From Clostridia bacterium (lineage in GTDB: Bacteria; Bacillota; Clostridia; Peptostreptococcales; Anaerovoracaceae): 64,000 nt of DNA. Of this stretch, positions 49,694 through 59,192 are shown piece after piece. How positions within the stretch are numbered: position 1 is the first letter of the stretch; each line of letters opens with the position of its first letter. The stretch is taken from contig CABJAP010000016.1 of the NCBI GenBank assembly GCA_902363595.1, forward strand, positions 1-64,000, given 5' to 3'. The translations under genes and the position numbers were made by a program. The notes under the pieces are model-generated. The model was not told where the DNA came from. It was given only the letters and a program-made list of their open reading frames with translations, and searched no databases.

Positions 49694-50368
49694 CTAATCC
49701 CGGTTCATCACTTTCCGCTCAAAGCGATCGGCGTCGGCGAACTTTCCGATGACTAAAATGGCGTCATCCTCTGTCAACATCTCGTCCTGACTGGCGCCTG
49801 GCAAAGTTATATTGGGCTCTTTCTCCAGCGCGATTAAATTTAAGTCATATTTATCCAAATGCAGATCCCGAATCGTTTTGCCATAAAGATGCTTGTTGAC
49901 TTTAATCTCCGAGATCACATAGTCATCGTTGAGCCGCATCATATCCAGCGCCTTCGATCCCAGCAAAACAGCAGCCAGACGGGTAGCCGTCTCCATTTCC
50001 GGATGAACCACTTCCGCGCCGATCCGCTCCAGTATGATTCCGTGCTCCACGCTGTCAGCCTTGGCGATGACCCTGGGCACGCCCAAATTTAAAACATTGA
50101 GAGTGGTCAAAAGGCTTACGTCCACCTTCTCACCAATACAAACCACAACCGTCTCGCATTCTCCAATACCTGTCTCTTCAAGGGCGTCCTTGGTCAGCTT
50201 TCCCAGCCTGAACGCATCCTGAACATGATTTCGGATCAGCCGCAGTTTATTTTCATCGCCATCAATAGCAATTACCTCGGCGCCTGACTCCGCCAGCGTT
50301 TTTGCTAGCGCCAGGCCGAAACGGCCTAACCCTATGATCCCGAACCCGGATCTTCTTCCTTCCTTCAT
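49694..50368 (-). CDS. ktrA: potassium channel regulatory subunit KtrA/TrkA type
   Basis: 224 residues: an RCK_N domain with the nucleotide-binding GFGIIGLGRFGLALAKTLAE motif (about 8-130) and a TrkA-C domain (about 145-224). It forms the cytosolic gating ring of the Ktr K+ uptake system. The gene follows the membrane subunit gene by 14 bases. Confidence 0.92.
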   Translation of the reverse strand: MKEGRRSGFGIIGLGRFGLALAKTLAESGAEVIAIDGDENKLRLIRNHVQDAFRLGKLTKDALEETGIGECETVVVCIGEKVDVSLLTTLNVLNLGVPRVIAKADSVEHGIILERIGAEVVHPEMETATRLAAVLLGSKALDMMRLNDDYVISEIKVNKHLYGKTIRDLHLDKYDLNLIALEKEPNITLPGASQDEMLTEDDAILVIGKFADADRFERKVMNRD

Positions 50369-50382
50369 CCTAACTAACCTCC

Positions 50383-51678
50383 TTATCCGATCGTCACATC
50401 TTCTTCCGAATAGGTAACGGCCGGGGCATCTCTATTGAGCCAAATCGTCGCAATTGTCAAAGGCCCCAGTCTTCCTACAAACATGGTTATAGAAATAATA
50501 ATCTTGCTTGCCGCGCACAGGGAAGGGGTAATTCCCGTAGAAAGCCCCGTAGTCGCATATCCGCTGATGATCTCAAAAAAGATCTGCTGAAAGGTGAATT
50601 CCGGCTCCAGAACACAAACAAGAAAGGTACTGAATATAATCACGCCCACCGCCATGGCGAAAACCGTGAATGCCTTCATCACAACCGCCTCTGGGATCTT
50701 TCGTTTAAAAACCGTACAGTGCTTATTAAAAATAACACTGCGCGCCTTCTGAAATAAAACAAAAATCGTAGTTGTTTTCACACCGCCTCCCGTTGATCCC
50801 GGAGACGCCCCAATGAACATTAGTACCATCAGAACCAACAAGCCGGCCTTGCTCATCGCGCCGATCTCAACACTGGCAAATCCCGCCGTCCGTGCGGATA
50901 CACTTTGAAAAAAAGCGTCCAGCCAGGTAAAGGAACTGCCTTCCGTAAATTTGAGCAGAACCGTTCCGCCTGCCAAAAGAATCAGCGTTGTGGAAAGAAC
51001 CACTTTCGTCTGCAGTGACCATCTTCTAGGGGATTTACCTGAAACCATCTCGCTGATCACAAAAAAACCCAGCCCTCCGAAAATGATCAAACCGCTGGTC
51101 ACCAGGCAAAGCCACACATCGGAATGGTATCCGGTCAGACTTTGAAAATTGCCCAGCACATCAAAGCCGGCATTGTTAAAGGCCGCGATGGAGTGAAACA
51201 GGCTTACCCCAATAGCATCCCCGGTGGAAAAATCTTTGGAAAACGATATATAACTGCACACTGCCCCTAAAAGCTCAAAGGCTACCGTCACATACAATAC
51301 AGCCCTCACCACCGCAGTCAGCCCCTTTCCCGAAGAAAGGTTGAGAGATTCTTTAATCAGCCGCTGCTTTCCGATACCAAACCGGCCGCCTGCGCTCAAA
51401 ATGACAATTACACCGATGGAGGTAATACCCAGGCCCCCGATTTGTATCAGCGCCGCCAAGACCACCTGTCCGAACAAGCTGAAAGATGTTCCTGCATCGA
51501 CACTGACCAGCCCTGTTACGCATACGGCGCTAGTAGAAGTAAACAAGCTGTCCACAAAGGAAATGCCCCTGTCTGTCGCAGAGGCAGCAGGCAGCATGAG
51601 AAGAACCGTCCCCAATAATATTACGCATAAAAACCCAAGAACGACCATCCTCCTGGGCTTCAACCTTTTCGATTTCAT
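50383..51678 (-). CDS. ktrB: potassium uptake membrane subunit KtrB/TrkH type
   Basis: 431-residue membrane protein with the four pore-loop repeats of the TrkH/Ktr family (for example TSTSAVCVTGLVSVD, FNNAGFDVLGNF, ASPGSTGGGVKTTT, YATTGLSTGITP). It translocates K+, usually Na+-coupled, and is gated by the KtrA ring. 431 residues fits KtrB rather than the longer TrkH. It has its own promoter region after the hairpin at 51737-51763. Confidence 0.93.
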   Translation of the reverse strand: MKSKRLKPRRMVVLGFLCVILLGTVLLMLPAASATDRGISFVDSLFTSTSAVCVTGLVSVDAGTSFSLFGQVVLAALIQIGGLGITSIGVIVILSAGGRFGIGKQRLIKESLNLSSGKGLTAVVRAVLYVTVAFELLGAVCSYISFSKDFSTGDAIGVSLFHSIAAFNNAGFDVLGNFQSLTGYHSDVWLCLVTSGLIIFGGLGFFVISEMVSGKSPRRWSLQTKVVLSTTLILLAGGTVLLKFTEGSSFTWLDAFFQSVSARTAGFASVEIGAMSKAGLLVLMVLMFIGASPGSTGGGVKTTTIFVLFQKARSVIFNKHCTVFKRKIPEAVVMKAFTVFAMAVGVIIFSTFLVCVLEPEFTFQQIFFEIISGYATTGLSTGITPSLCAASKIIISITMFVGRLGPLTIATIWLNRDAPAVTYSEEDVTIG

Positions 51679-51736
51679 GTTCGTTTGACCTCTCCTTAAA
51701 GTCTATTTCTGGCAGACGGGATTATTATAGCACAAT

Positions 51737-51763
51737 ATGGGCAAATAAAACATATTTGCCCAT
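51737..51763 (-). other. hairpin at the ktrB promoter
   Basis: Perfect arms ATGGGCAAAT and ATTTGCCCAT around a 7-base loop. A TATAAT (in TGCTATAAT) follows eight bases later on the minus strand, so the dyad overlaps the -35 region of the ktrB promoter. It may be an operator, or the end of the hyd transcript. Confidence 0.5.
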
Positions 51764-51799
51764 GTAATTTATTCCTATTATGTACTTAAAAGTCCTTCC

Positions 51800-52999
51800 C
51801 TATTCCGGCATCTGGATTTTATCCAAAATCCCATTGAGCTTAGCCATTGTAATGCCATAGTTGGTGATGGCTACCCCTGCGGCCTGGGCTTCCGAAATCC
51901 GAGAGAGAAGATGCCGTCTGTTGAACATACAAGCTCCGCAATGTATGATTAAATCGTATTTGCTTAAATCCGAAGGAAACTTTGCTCCGGCTGTCATATC
52001 GATCTGCAGATTTTCTCCAAAACGATTTCGCAGCATGCGCGGAATTTTCTCCCGGCCGATATCCTCTTCCAACGGCGCATGGGTACAAGCCTCAGCGATC
52101 AGTACCTTGGAACGAGCCGTTAAGTTGTCTATAGCCGCTGCTCCTTCTGCGAAAACATGGATATCCCCTTTATAAGCGGCAAAGAGAACAGAGAATGATG
52201 TCAGGCGGCTTTCTCTGGGTTTATGTTCGAACACTTCCTTAAAGCACTGAGAATCGGTAATAATCAGCCCAGGCGCGCGTCCCAGTGCTTTAAGGCTTCG
52301 AATGAACCCATCGGCAGTCGTACATACGGTAGTGCACTTATTATCCAAAAGCTCGCGGATCGTCTGCACCTGCGGCAGAATCAGCCGCCCCTTCGGCGCC
52401 TGAATATCTTGAGGCATGACCAGCATAACCAGTTCACCATGTTTAACCAAGTCCCCCAAAATTCGTTTTCTCTTGAAGTCTTCCGGCACCGCCTTTTCAA
52501 TCGCCTCCTTAATCTCGTCCATCCCTTCTCTTCTAAGGGCACTTACAAAAATAGGGTCAATCTCCATTTCTTCCTTTATGGCCTTTGCCAGCGAACTTTC
52601 TCCATAAATCTCGTCAGCCTTTCCGATCACCGGGATTACCGGAATTCCTGCTGCCTCCAGTTTTTGTACCCAGCGTTTTTCTTTGCTGAAATCTACGTCT
52701 TCAAAGAGCATAACAGCCACATCGGTCTGACTAATTATTTCACTGGTTTTTTCAACCCGCAGCAGCCCCAGTTCTCCATCATCATCATCAAATCCGGCAG
52801 TATCAATGAATACAACCGGTCCGATGGGATGCAGCTCCATAGCTTTGAACACCGGGTCTGTCGTCGTTCCCGGCCGGTCGGATACCAAAGAAATATTCTG
52901 ACCGGTCAAAGCATTGATCAGCGAAGATTTTCCTGTATTTCTCTTTCCGAAAATGGCAACATGCAGTCTGTCCGCTCTCGGTGTTTCATTTAAACTCAT
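51800..52999 (-). CDS. hydF: [FeFe]-hydrogenase H-cluster maturation GTPase HydF
   Basis: 399 residues. The GTPase domain (GKRNTGKSSLINAL, DRPGTTTDP, DTAGFDD) is followed by dimerisation and cluster-binding domains, with the family motif CTHAPLEEDIGREKIP and the HCGACMFNRR cluster ligands. HydF is the scaffold that carries the 2Fe precursor to the apo-hydrogenase. Of two adjacent ATGs, the second (52999) fits the AGGAGG better. It is the last gene of the hydE-hydG-hydF operon. No hydrogenase structural gene is in the window. Confidence 0.96.
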   Translation of the reverse strand: MSLNETPRADRLHVAIFGKRNTGKSSLINALTGQNISLVSDRPGTTTDPVFKAMELHPIGPVVFIDTAGFDDDDGELGLLRVEKTSEIISQTDVAVMLFEDVDFSKEKRWVQKLEAAGIPVIPVIGKADEIYGESSLAKAIKEEMEIDPIFVSALRREGMDEIKEAIEKAVPEDFKRKRILGDLVKHGELVMLVMPQDIQAPKGRLILPQVQTIRELLDNKCTTVCTTADGFIRSLKALGRAPGLIITDSQCFKEVFEHKPRESRLTSFSVLFAAYKGDIHVFAEGAAAIDNLTARSKVLIAEACTHAPLEEDIGREKIPRMLRNRFGENLQIDMTAGAKFPSDLSKYDLIIHCGACMFNRRHLLSRISEAQAAGVAITNYGITMAKLNGILDKIQMPE

Positions 53000-53015
53000 C
53001 ATATCCTCCTAAAAG

Positions 53016-54434
53016 TTACAGTCTGAAATCGCGGCGCCCCTCATGGATATCGCCGAGGTGTTCCCTCACGACTTCTCTCACCTTTTCGTTGGGGATCATT
53101 TCCAACCTCTTGGCAATGATCTCCTCGCCTTTGGCTTTCGTCTCCGGTGAAGCATAGTCTTCCAGATATTCCTTTAAGGTCATCAGCGCATTAGGCTGAC
53201 AGATATTCGCGATTTGCCCGTTCTTTACCAGGCTCATAAAACGGTCACCCGTCCGGCCTTCCCGATAGCAAGCTGTGCAGAAGCTGGGTACGTGTCCTTC
53301 ATCGATCAGCCAGTCAACCACTTGGTTCAGCGTTCTTGTATCGCTGACTTCGAACTGGGCGGAATTATCCTCTTCCGCTTCTTCCTCCACATATCCGCCC
53401 ACGCTGGTACGGCTGCCGCCGCTGAGCTGGGATACTCCCAGATGAAGGGCTGCTGCACGCATTTCTTTGCTCTCTCTTGTGGACATGATAATTCCCGTGT
53501 AAGGAACTGCGATTCTAAGTAAGGCAATAATCCGCTTAAAGATTTCATCGGGTACCCCGTTGTCAAATGCATCCGGATCGATATCGTCTGCCGTACGCAC
53601 CCGCGGCACGCTGATCGTATGGGGTCCGCATCCGAAGGTGTCTTCCAAATGCTTGGCGTGCATCAGAATTCCCACAAAATCATATTTATATAAGTTAAGC
53701 CCGAAGAGAACACCGCAGCCCACATCATCGATGCCTGCTTCCATGGCCCGGTCCATGGCTTCGGTATGATAAGCATAATCGCTCTTTGGTCCCGATGGAT
53801 GAAGGTCTTCATACGCTTCTTTGTTATAGGTTTCCTGGAAGAGGATGTAGGTGCCGATTCCTGCTTCCTTGAGCTTTTTATAGTTTTCCACGGTGGTAGC
53901 GGCAATGTTGACGTTCACCCTGCGGATGGCGCCATTTTTATGTTTGATTCCATAAATGGTTTTTATGGATTCTAGTACATACTCAATCGGGTTCATCTTG
54001 GGGTCTTCGCCGGTTTCTAGTGCCAGCCTCTTATGACCCATATCCTGCAGGGCCGTTACTTCCTGCACGATTTCTTCCTGCGTCAGTTTTTTGCGGCGAA
54101 TGTGCTTATTCTGTCCGTGATAAGGGCAGTATTTGCAGCCGTTAATACAGTAATTGGAAAGGTACAGCGGAGCAAACATCACAATACGGTTGCCGTAAAA
54201 CTTCTCTTTGATCCGCTCGGCCAGGCTGAAAATCTCCTGATGAATTTGAGGATCTTCACATTCCAGGAGCAGGGCGGCTTCCTCATAGCTAAGTCCCTTA
54301 CAGTCTTCCGCTCTCTTCAGAATCCGGCGCATGGCGTCCAGATCGTCTTTATGCTCTTTGGCGTATTCCAGGGTGCGTTTAATTTCTGCATCATCGATAA
54401 ATTCAGTTGCGATTTTGGATTTACTGTTGTACAT
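53016..54434 (-). CDS. hydG: 2-iminoacetate synthase/tyrosine lyase HydG
   Basis: 472-residue radical SAM enzyme. The SAM-cluster motif CINGCKYC lies in the first 110 residues, and the C-terminal second-cluster site CTACYREGRTGDRF with CQPNAL is present, which distinguishes HydG from ThiH. It cleaves tyrosine to give the CO and CN- ligands of the H-cluster. It lies between hydE and hydF with gaps of 19 and 13-16 bases. Confidence 0.96.
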   Translation of the reverse strand: MYNSKSKIATEFIDDAEIKRTLEYAKEHKDDLDAMRRILKRAEDCKGLSYEEAALLLECEDPQIHQEIFSLAERIKEKFYGNRIVMFAPLYLSNYCINGCKYCPYHGQNKHIRRKKLTQEEIVQEVTALQDMGHKRLALETGEDPKMNPIEYVLESIKTIYGIKHKNGAIRRVNVNIAATTVENYKKLKEAGIGTYILFQETYNKEAYEDLHPSGPKSDYAYHTEAMDRAMEAGIDDVGCGVLFGLNLYKYDFVGILMHAKHLEDTFGCGPHTISVPRVRTADDIDPDAFDNGVPDEIFKRIIALLRIAVPYTGIIMSTRESKEMRAAALHLGVSQLSGGSRTSVGGYVEEEAEEDNSAQFEVSDTRTLNQVVDWLIDEGHVPSFCTACYREGRTGDRFMSLVKNGQIANICQPNALMTLKEYLEDYASPETKAKGEEIIAKRLEMIPNEKVREVVREHLGDIHEGRRDFRL

Positions 54435-54453
54435 GGTTCTTCCTTCCTTTTTT

Positions 54454-55407
54454 CTAGAGGGGAATTCTTCCCAGCCCTCTAATCTGCTCCTCTAATAAAT
54501 TCCTGTCTTTTTGAATATCGGTTTTCTCCAGCTTTGCCGGATAGATTTGGTATGCCTCTTTATAAGGATCCGGCGTTACTTTTTTCATGATGACGTTAGC
54601 CCCGCAGGCAAAGGCGTTTTCTTTTTCCTTTTGATTAATCACGCCCAGGGAAGTGGTCACTGGCAGGTTGGCTTTGGGCAGAACCAGCCTGGCCAGGGCC
54701 ACCGCCCGCTTGGTCAGTTCCGGACTTCCTTCTTTTTCATTCCAAAGGGGCGTATCCGGGTGGGGAATAAAGGGGCCGATTCCCGCCATTTTGCAATGAA
54801 GCTGCTTTAGCAGCAAGAGATCATCGGCAATGGTCTTTAGGCTTTGCCCGGGCAGACCAATCATAAATCCGCTGCCTGTCTCATACCCAAGACGATCGAT
54901 GGTCCGCAGGCATTCAATCCGATCTTCTAAGGTGCCGCACGGATGAAGCTTTCGATAGAGAATCGGATCGGCTGTTTCATGTTTTAAAAGATAGCGATCA
55001 GCGCCGCATTCCTTCAGGTACGCCAGCTCGCTGGAGGTGAGCTCGCCGCAGCTAAGGGTCACGGCCGCTCCCATTTGCTTGATTGCTTTGACGATTTGAC
55101 CCATCGTCTCTTTATGGAAGCACGGATCTTCCCCGGACTGTAAAACAATAGTACGGTATCCTGCCGACACCGCCTGCCTTGCGGTTTCCACAATCTCCTC
55201 CGGGGACATGCGGTAGCGGATGATGCTTTTGTTGGTGCTGTTTATTCCGCAGTATCTGCATGTTCTTCCGCAGATGTTGGAAAACTCGATGATGGCTCTG
55301 ATCTGTACTTCATCGCCCACATTTTCCCGCCTCACCTGGTCGGCTTTTTCATAGACCGGGCCGAAATCCTCCAGGGCCAGCAATCTTACCAACTCGTTTT
55401 TGTCCAT
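54454..55407 (-). CDS. hydE: [FeFe]-hydrogenase H-cluster radical SAM maturase HydE
   Basis: 317 residues. The radical SAM motif CGRTCRYC lies near residue 50 in SNICGRTCRYCGINSTNKS. It belongs to the biotin-synthase-like branch and acts with HydG in making the azadithiolate bridge precursor. First gene of the hyd operon. GGAG precedes the ATG. A terminator-like hairpin lies only about 20 bases upstream of the start, so transcription may be controlled by read-through. Confidence 0.95.
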   Translation of the reverse strand: MDKNELVRLLALEDFGPVYEKADQVRRENVGDEVQIRAIIEFSNICGRTCRYCGINSTNKSIIRYRMSPEEIVETARQAVSAGYRTIVLQSGEDPCFHKETMGQIVKAIKQMGAAVTLSCGELTSSELAYLKECGADRYLLKHETADPILYRKLHPCGTLEDRIECLRTIDRLGYETGSGFMIGLPGQSLKTIADDLLLLKQLHCKMAGIGPFIPHPDTPLWNEKEGSPELTKRAVALARLVLPKANLPVTTSLGVINQKEKENAFACGANVIMKKVTPDPYKEAYQIYPAKLEKTDIQKDRNLLEEQIRGLGRIPL

Positions 55408-55423
55408 AACTTACTCCATTCAA

Positions 55424-55495
55424 TCAAAAAATCTCTGCCCAGGCTATGGCTGTACAGAGATTGTTCCTTTTATACATATGCCACCGCCTTTCCAT
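55424..55495 (-). CDS. 23-residue leader ORF upstream of hydE
   Basis: A short frame from ATG 55495 to TGA 55424 runs through the hairpin upstream of hydE and ends within its T-run. An alternative ATG at residue 7 has AAAGGCGG before it. Such a position is typical of attenuation leaders, but codon content gives no clear amino-acid cue. It may be chance. Confidence 0.3.
   Translation of the reverse strand: MERRWHMYKRNNLCTAIAWAEIF
55425..55462 (-). terminator. terminator or attenuator before hydE
   Basis: Minus strand arms AATCTCTG and CAGAGATT with a 17-base loop, followed by TTTTTTG. It ends the rho-yqhQ-prmC transcript or attenuates hydE, whose start is about 17 bases further on. Confidence 0.7.
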
Positions 55496-55616
55496 AAGAA
55501 TCCCTTCTTTCTGGTTCAGTACGATTTATATTTCTGTCCCTTTGAAATCGGTTAATCCCTTTTTCTCAGGTGTAATATGATTTTACCACAAAAATGGAAA
55601 TTCAACCACCTCATTT

Positions 55617-56483
55617 TCAGTACAATGTTGCTGCATATACGACCCGATCATGCCCTGCCAGGTCCTTCACCACATTGACTTTGGTAAACTTCCTTGTCGC
55701 TCTAATCAGCTCGGACACGTCTTTTGCCTGGTCATGGCCGATTTCCAGCGCCAGGATTCCTTTTTTGCGCAGACGGGCCGGCGCTCCTGCGATGATCCTG
55801 CGATAGAAGTCCAGACCGTCCTCTCCTCCGTCCAAAGCCATCAGAGGCTCAAAGGATTTTACTTCATCCTGTAAAATGGGAATCATATGGGTGCGGATGT
55901 AAGGCGGGTTGGAAACGATCATATCAAATCGTTTCTTGGCCACCGCTTCATAAAGGTCGCCCTGCGCAAAACGGATTTTTACCCGGTTTTTCTCTGCATT
56001 GAATCTGGCTGTCTCAAGGGCCGGTCCGCTGTAATCGCTGGCGGTCACTTTTATGTTTTGGCAGATCCGGGCCAGGGAGATGCCGACAGCGCCGCTTCCG
56101 CAGCAAAGATCCAGCACTCTCCAGCTCCTTCTGCCTGGGATGCGGGGGTTATCTCCCCGTAGAATCTTCGCGGCCTCTTCAACTAGGATCTCTGTATCCT
56201 GCCGGGGAATCAGAACATCGGGATTTACCTGAAAGGTCAAGCCCATGAATTCCTGCGATCCGGTAATATGCTGCAGAGGGATCCGCTTTTCCCTCTGGCT
56301 GATAAGATCAAAGTATCTGCGCTGCAAATCCGGATCCACCGGCCTGTTGGAAGCCAGAAACAGATCCACCCGATCCTGTCCGGTCAAATAATAATACAGG
56401 AGTTCCGCATCCAGCCAGGGATCCATGCAGTGGGCCTCGATGAGCCTGATCTCTCCAGCCTTTATCATTTCTCTAACGAGCAT
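55617..56483 (-). CDS. prmC: release factor glutamine methyltransferase
   Basis: 288 residues with the SAM motif VLDLCCGSGAVGISLA and the catalytic NPPY in SNPPYIRTHMIP. It methylates the glutamine of the GGQ motif of RF1 and RF2. The gene overlaps the end of yqhQ by 19 bases. In the usual Firmicute order prfA follows; here a terminator and the hyd operon follow, and prfA is at 6469-7530. Confidence 0.95.
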   Translation of the reverse strand: MLVREMIKAGEIRLIEAHCMDPWLDAELLYYYLTGQDRVDLFLASNRPVDPDLQRRYFDLISQREKRIPLQHITGSQEFMGLTFQVNPDVLIPRQDTEILVEEAAKILRGDNPRIPGRRSWRVLDLCCGSGAVGISLARICQNIKVTASDYSGPALETARFNAEKNRVKIRFAQGDLYEAVAKKRFDMIVSNPPYIRTHMIPILQDEVKSFEPLMALDGGEDGLDFYRRIIAGAPARLRKKGILALEIGHDQAKDVSELIRATRKFTKVNVVKDLAGHDRVVYAATLY

Positions 56484-57526
56484 GTATCGTCTTCCTTCTC
56501 TCCTTCATTTTCTTTCGTTTGCGCCTCCTCTTTTTCAAGGGGTCTGCCGTCCTTATCGCACAAGCCTTCAAAGCAAGGCGTTTCGGGGTCAACCATCACC
56601 GCTTTCATGGCTGCAATCGCCACTTCCAGCTGCTCCTTGTCCGGTTCGGAGGTTGTCAGCTTCTGCAAGTACAGTCCTGGCAGGCTGAGAACCTTGACCA
56701 GCCAGTTATCGCTGCGGCCCGCCCATCTGAGAAGCTCATATGAAAGGCCAGCGATCACTGGAATGAGCAGCAGCCTTGAGGCAATCCTCCAGAACAGATT
56801 GGGCCATCCTAAAAGGGAAAACAGTACCAGGCTGATTACCATGACAAACATGAGAAAGCTGGTTCCGCATCTGGGGTGAAGGGTGTAAAAGCTCTGACAG
56901 TTTTCCGGCGTCAGCTCCAGTCCGTTTTCAAAGCAATGGATGCACTTATGCTCAGCTCCATGATAGCGGAATACAGTCTGGATATCCTGCATTTTGGAAA
57001 TCGCCAGCACATAGATGATAAAGAGCAGAATACGAAGAACGCCTTCTACCAGATTGAGCAGGATGCCGCTGTCGGTAAAGTGTCCCAGCCAATTGACCGC
57101 TGCCGTGGGCAGGATGATAAAGATGCCGACGGTCAAAAGCAGAGCGATCACTACGGAGGCGTAAAGCATCACATTCCATGCCCCCTTTTCACCGAACCGT
57201 TTTTCCAGCCACAGACTCAATTTATCATCTTCATATTCCACTGCATCGGGGCCGTCATAACCTTCCAGGACCTCTGCCGAATACATCAGCGTCTTTGTTC
57301 CTGTCACCAGGGAAGACACAAAGACGCCCACCCCTCTAAGGATCGGAATCTTCATCCATTTGGCAGGTTTTTTCAATTTCTCAGTTTTGAGGTGTATTGA
57401 TTTATTGGGAAAGCGCACGGCAACTGCTGTTCGGTCCTCCCCCTTCATCATGATCCCGTCTAAAACGGCCTGTCCTCCCACCTTTGTCGGACAGGCGTCT
57501 TTTACAAATATTCGTTTCAGATCCAT
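56465..57526 (-). CDS. DUF1385 membrane protein (YqhQ)
   Basis: 353 residues of the DUF1385 family with several hydrophobic helices (about residues 120-150, 165-190, 225-270) and the conserved [15 protein letters not shown] and [13 protein letters not shown] motifs. It is regularly encoded between rho/rpmE and prmC in Clostridia. The molecular function is not established. It starts two bases after the rho stop codon. Confidence 0.88.
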   Translation of the reverse strand: MDLKRIFVKDACPTKVGGQAVLDGIMMKGEDRTAVAVRFPNKSIHLKTEKLKKPAKWMKIPILRGVGVFVSSLVTGTKTLMYSAEVLEGYDGPDAVEYEDDKLSLWLEKRFGEKGAWNVMLYASVVIALLLTVGIFIILPTAAVNWLGHFTDSGILLNLVEGVLRILLFIIYVLAISKMQDIQTVFRYHGAEHKCIHCFENGLELTPENCQSFYTLHPRCGTSFLMFVMVISLVLFSLLGWPNLFWRIASRLLLIPVIAGLSYELLRWAGRSDNWLVKVLSLPGLYLQKLTTSEPDKEQLEVAIAAMKAVMVDPETPCFEGLCDKDGRPLEKEEAQTKENEGEKEDDTCSLEK

Positions 57527-57528
57527 GT

Positions 57529-59034
57529 TTACCCCTCAAGCCTTACCTTCCTGATTACCTGGATAAAGTCCCGATTGTTTTTGGTATGTGCCAGATTATC
57601 GATGATAGTCTCTGTCACATCCTGGGTGCTGCCGTTTGACAGGGCTCTGCGCATGGCCCATACGGCCCCCAGCTCTTCCTGGTTCATCAGCAGGTCTTCT
57701 CTTCTTGTTCCCGATTTGTTGAGATCGATGGCCGGGAAAATCCGTTTTTCGGAAAGCTTTCGATCCAGATGCAGCTCCATATTTCCGGTGCCTTTAAATT
57801 CCTCGAAGATAACGTCGTCCATGCGGCTTCCAGTCTCCACCAGGGCAGTAGCCAGAATGGTGATGCTGCCGCCTTCTTCCATGTTTCTTGCGGCGCCGAA
57901 GAATTTTTTCGGCTTGTGAAGCGCTCCCGGATCCAGTCCACCTGACAGCGTTCTTCCCGATGCCGGTACCACCAGGTTGTAGGCTCTGGCCAATCTGGTG
58001 ATGCTGTCCAGCAGGATAACGACATCTTTTCCGTGTTCCACCAGGCGCTGAGCGCGGGCCAGCACCATTTCTGCTACCTTGACGTGATGCTGGGGCAGCT
58101 CGTCGAAGGTGGAATAGATCACTTCACCGCCCTGGAGCGAGCGTTTCATATCCGTAACTTCCTCCGGCCGTTCATCCACCAAAAGCACGATCATTTCAAC
58201 ATCGGGATATTTTTTTTCAATGCTGTTGGCCACCTTTTTCAAAAGCACCGTCTTACCCGCTTTGGGAGGAGCTACAATCAGGCCCCTCTGCCCTTTTCCG
58301 ATGGGGGCGATTAAGTCGATGAGGCGCATGGACAGATCTCTGGTTCCATCTTCCAGCGTCAATCTTTGGTTGGGAAAGATCGGCGTCAAATCTTCAAAAT
58401 GAGGGCGCTTTATTGCCACTCCCGGTTCGTCTCCATTGACCGTTACCACGTAGAGCAGTGCGCCGAACCGTTCTCCTTCATTGGGTTTCCTTGAGATTCC
58501 GCGGATTTTATCACCTGTTTTCAGATTGAATCTGCGGATCTGAGCAGGGGACACGTAGATGTCCTTGTCGCTGGTGAGGAAGTTGGAAAATCGCAGAAAG
58601 CCGAATCCCCCTTCGGCCAGCTCCAGGATGCCCTCTACTTCCGGCCGGTCCTCTTTATCCGGTACAATTTTTCGTTCGTTTTTTCTCGGTCTGGTTTCTC
58701 CAGTTTCTTCTTCTGGCGGAGCGGCCGCTTCCGTTGCTTTCTCAGTTTCCTTTTCTTTCAGCTGCTTTGGTTCAGCCTTGGGCTTGGGCGCTTTAGCCCT
58801 CTTCCCGTCCCTGCCCTTTTCGTTCCCAGGCTTTGCCGTGTTCTTATTGGTTCTTTCTTTGGTTTTGGGTTTTTCCTCCGGCTTCTCTGCTTTGGCCTCC
58901 GGCTGGGCAGGCTCCTGCATGAGAGCAGCAATCAGTTCCGCTTTCCGCATGGAATCGCAGCCTTTCATTCCCAGATTCTTTGCCATTTCCCTCAGTTCGG
59001 CCACTTTCTTTCCCTTTAGCGTCTTTTCTTCCAT
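57529..59034 (-). CDS. rho: transcription termination factor Rho
   Basis: 501 residues. The N-terminal Rho_N helix bundle (about 5-45) is followed by a Lys/Glu/Pro-rich low-complexity insertion (about 45-135), the cold-shock-like RNA-binding domain (about 140-215) and the hexameric ATPase core with Walker [13 protein letters not shown] and the Q- and R-loop regions. Such charged N-terminal insertions occur in Actinobacteria and some Clostridia and extend RNA binding. The promoter at 59164-59192 lies upstream. Confidence 0.96.
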   Translation of the reverse strand: MEEKTLKGKKVAELREMAKNLGMKGCDSMRKAELIAALMQEPAQPEAKAEKPEEKPKTKERTNKNTAKPGNEKGRDGKRAKAPKPKAEPKQLKEKETEKATEAAAPPEEETGETRPRKNERKIVPDKEDRPEVEGILELAEGGFGFLRFSNFLTSDKDIYVSPAQIRRFNLKTGDKIRGISRKPNEGERFGALLYVVTVNGDEPGVAIKRPHFEDLTPIFPNQRLTLEDGTRDLSMRLIDLIAPIGKGQRGLIVAPPKAGKTVLLKKVANSIEKKYPDVEMIVLLVDERPEEVTDMKRSLQGGEVIYSTFDELPQHHVKVAEMVLARAQRLVEHGKDVVILLDSITRLARAYNLVVPASGRTLSGGLDPGALHKPKKFFGAARNMEEGGSITILATALVETGSRMDDVIFEEFKGTGNMELHLDRKLSEKRIFPAIDLNKSGTRREDLLMNQEELGAVWAMRRALSNGSTQDVTETIIDNLAHTKNNRDFIQVIRKVRLEG

Positions 59035-59163
59035 AAATCACATTTCTACGCACATCCGAACGGTGCGTTCCTTTCTTGCTTTTGTCATCCTGTTTTGGTG
59101 ATTTCACTAGATTTCGTGTAAATAGATAAAACAGATAAGATTTTGAGACATTCTAATATTAAT

Positions 59164-59192
59164 AATATATACCAATTCGAGAATTGGTACAA
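59164..59192 (-). promoter_or_regulatory. rho promoter with palindromic spacer
   Basis: Minus strand -35 TTGTAC (59187-59192), exact 17-base spacer, and -10 TATATT (59164-59169). The spacer coincides with a dyad TACCAATTC-GA-GAATTGGTA (59170-59189), a likely operator for an unknown repressor. Confidence 0.6.

Noticed and set aside
52223..52993. 256-codon plus-strand frame
   Set aside because: Antisense of hydF, which is clearly the coding strand.
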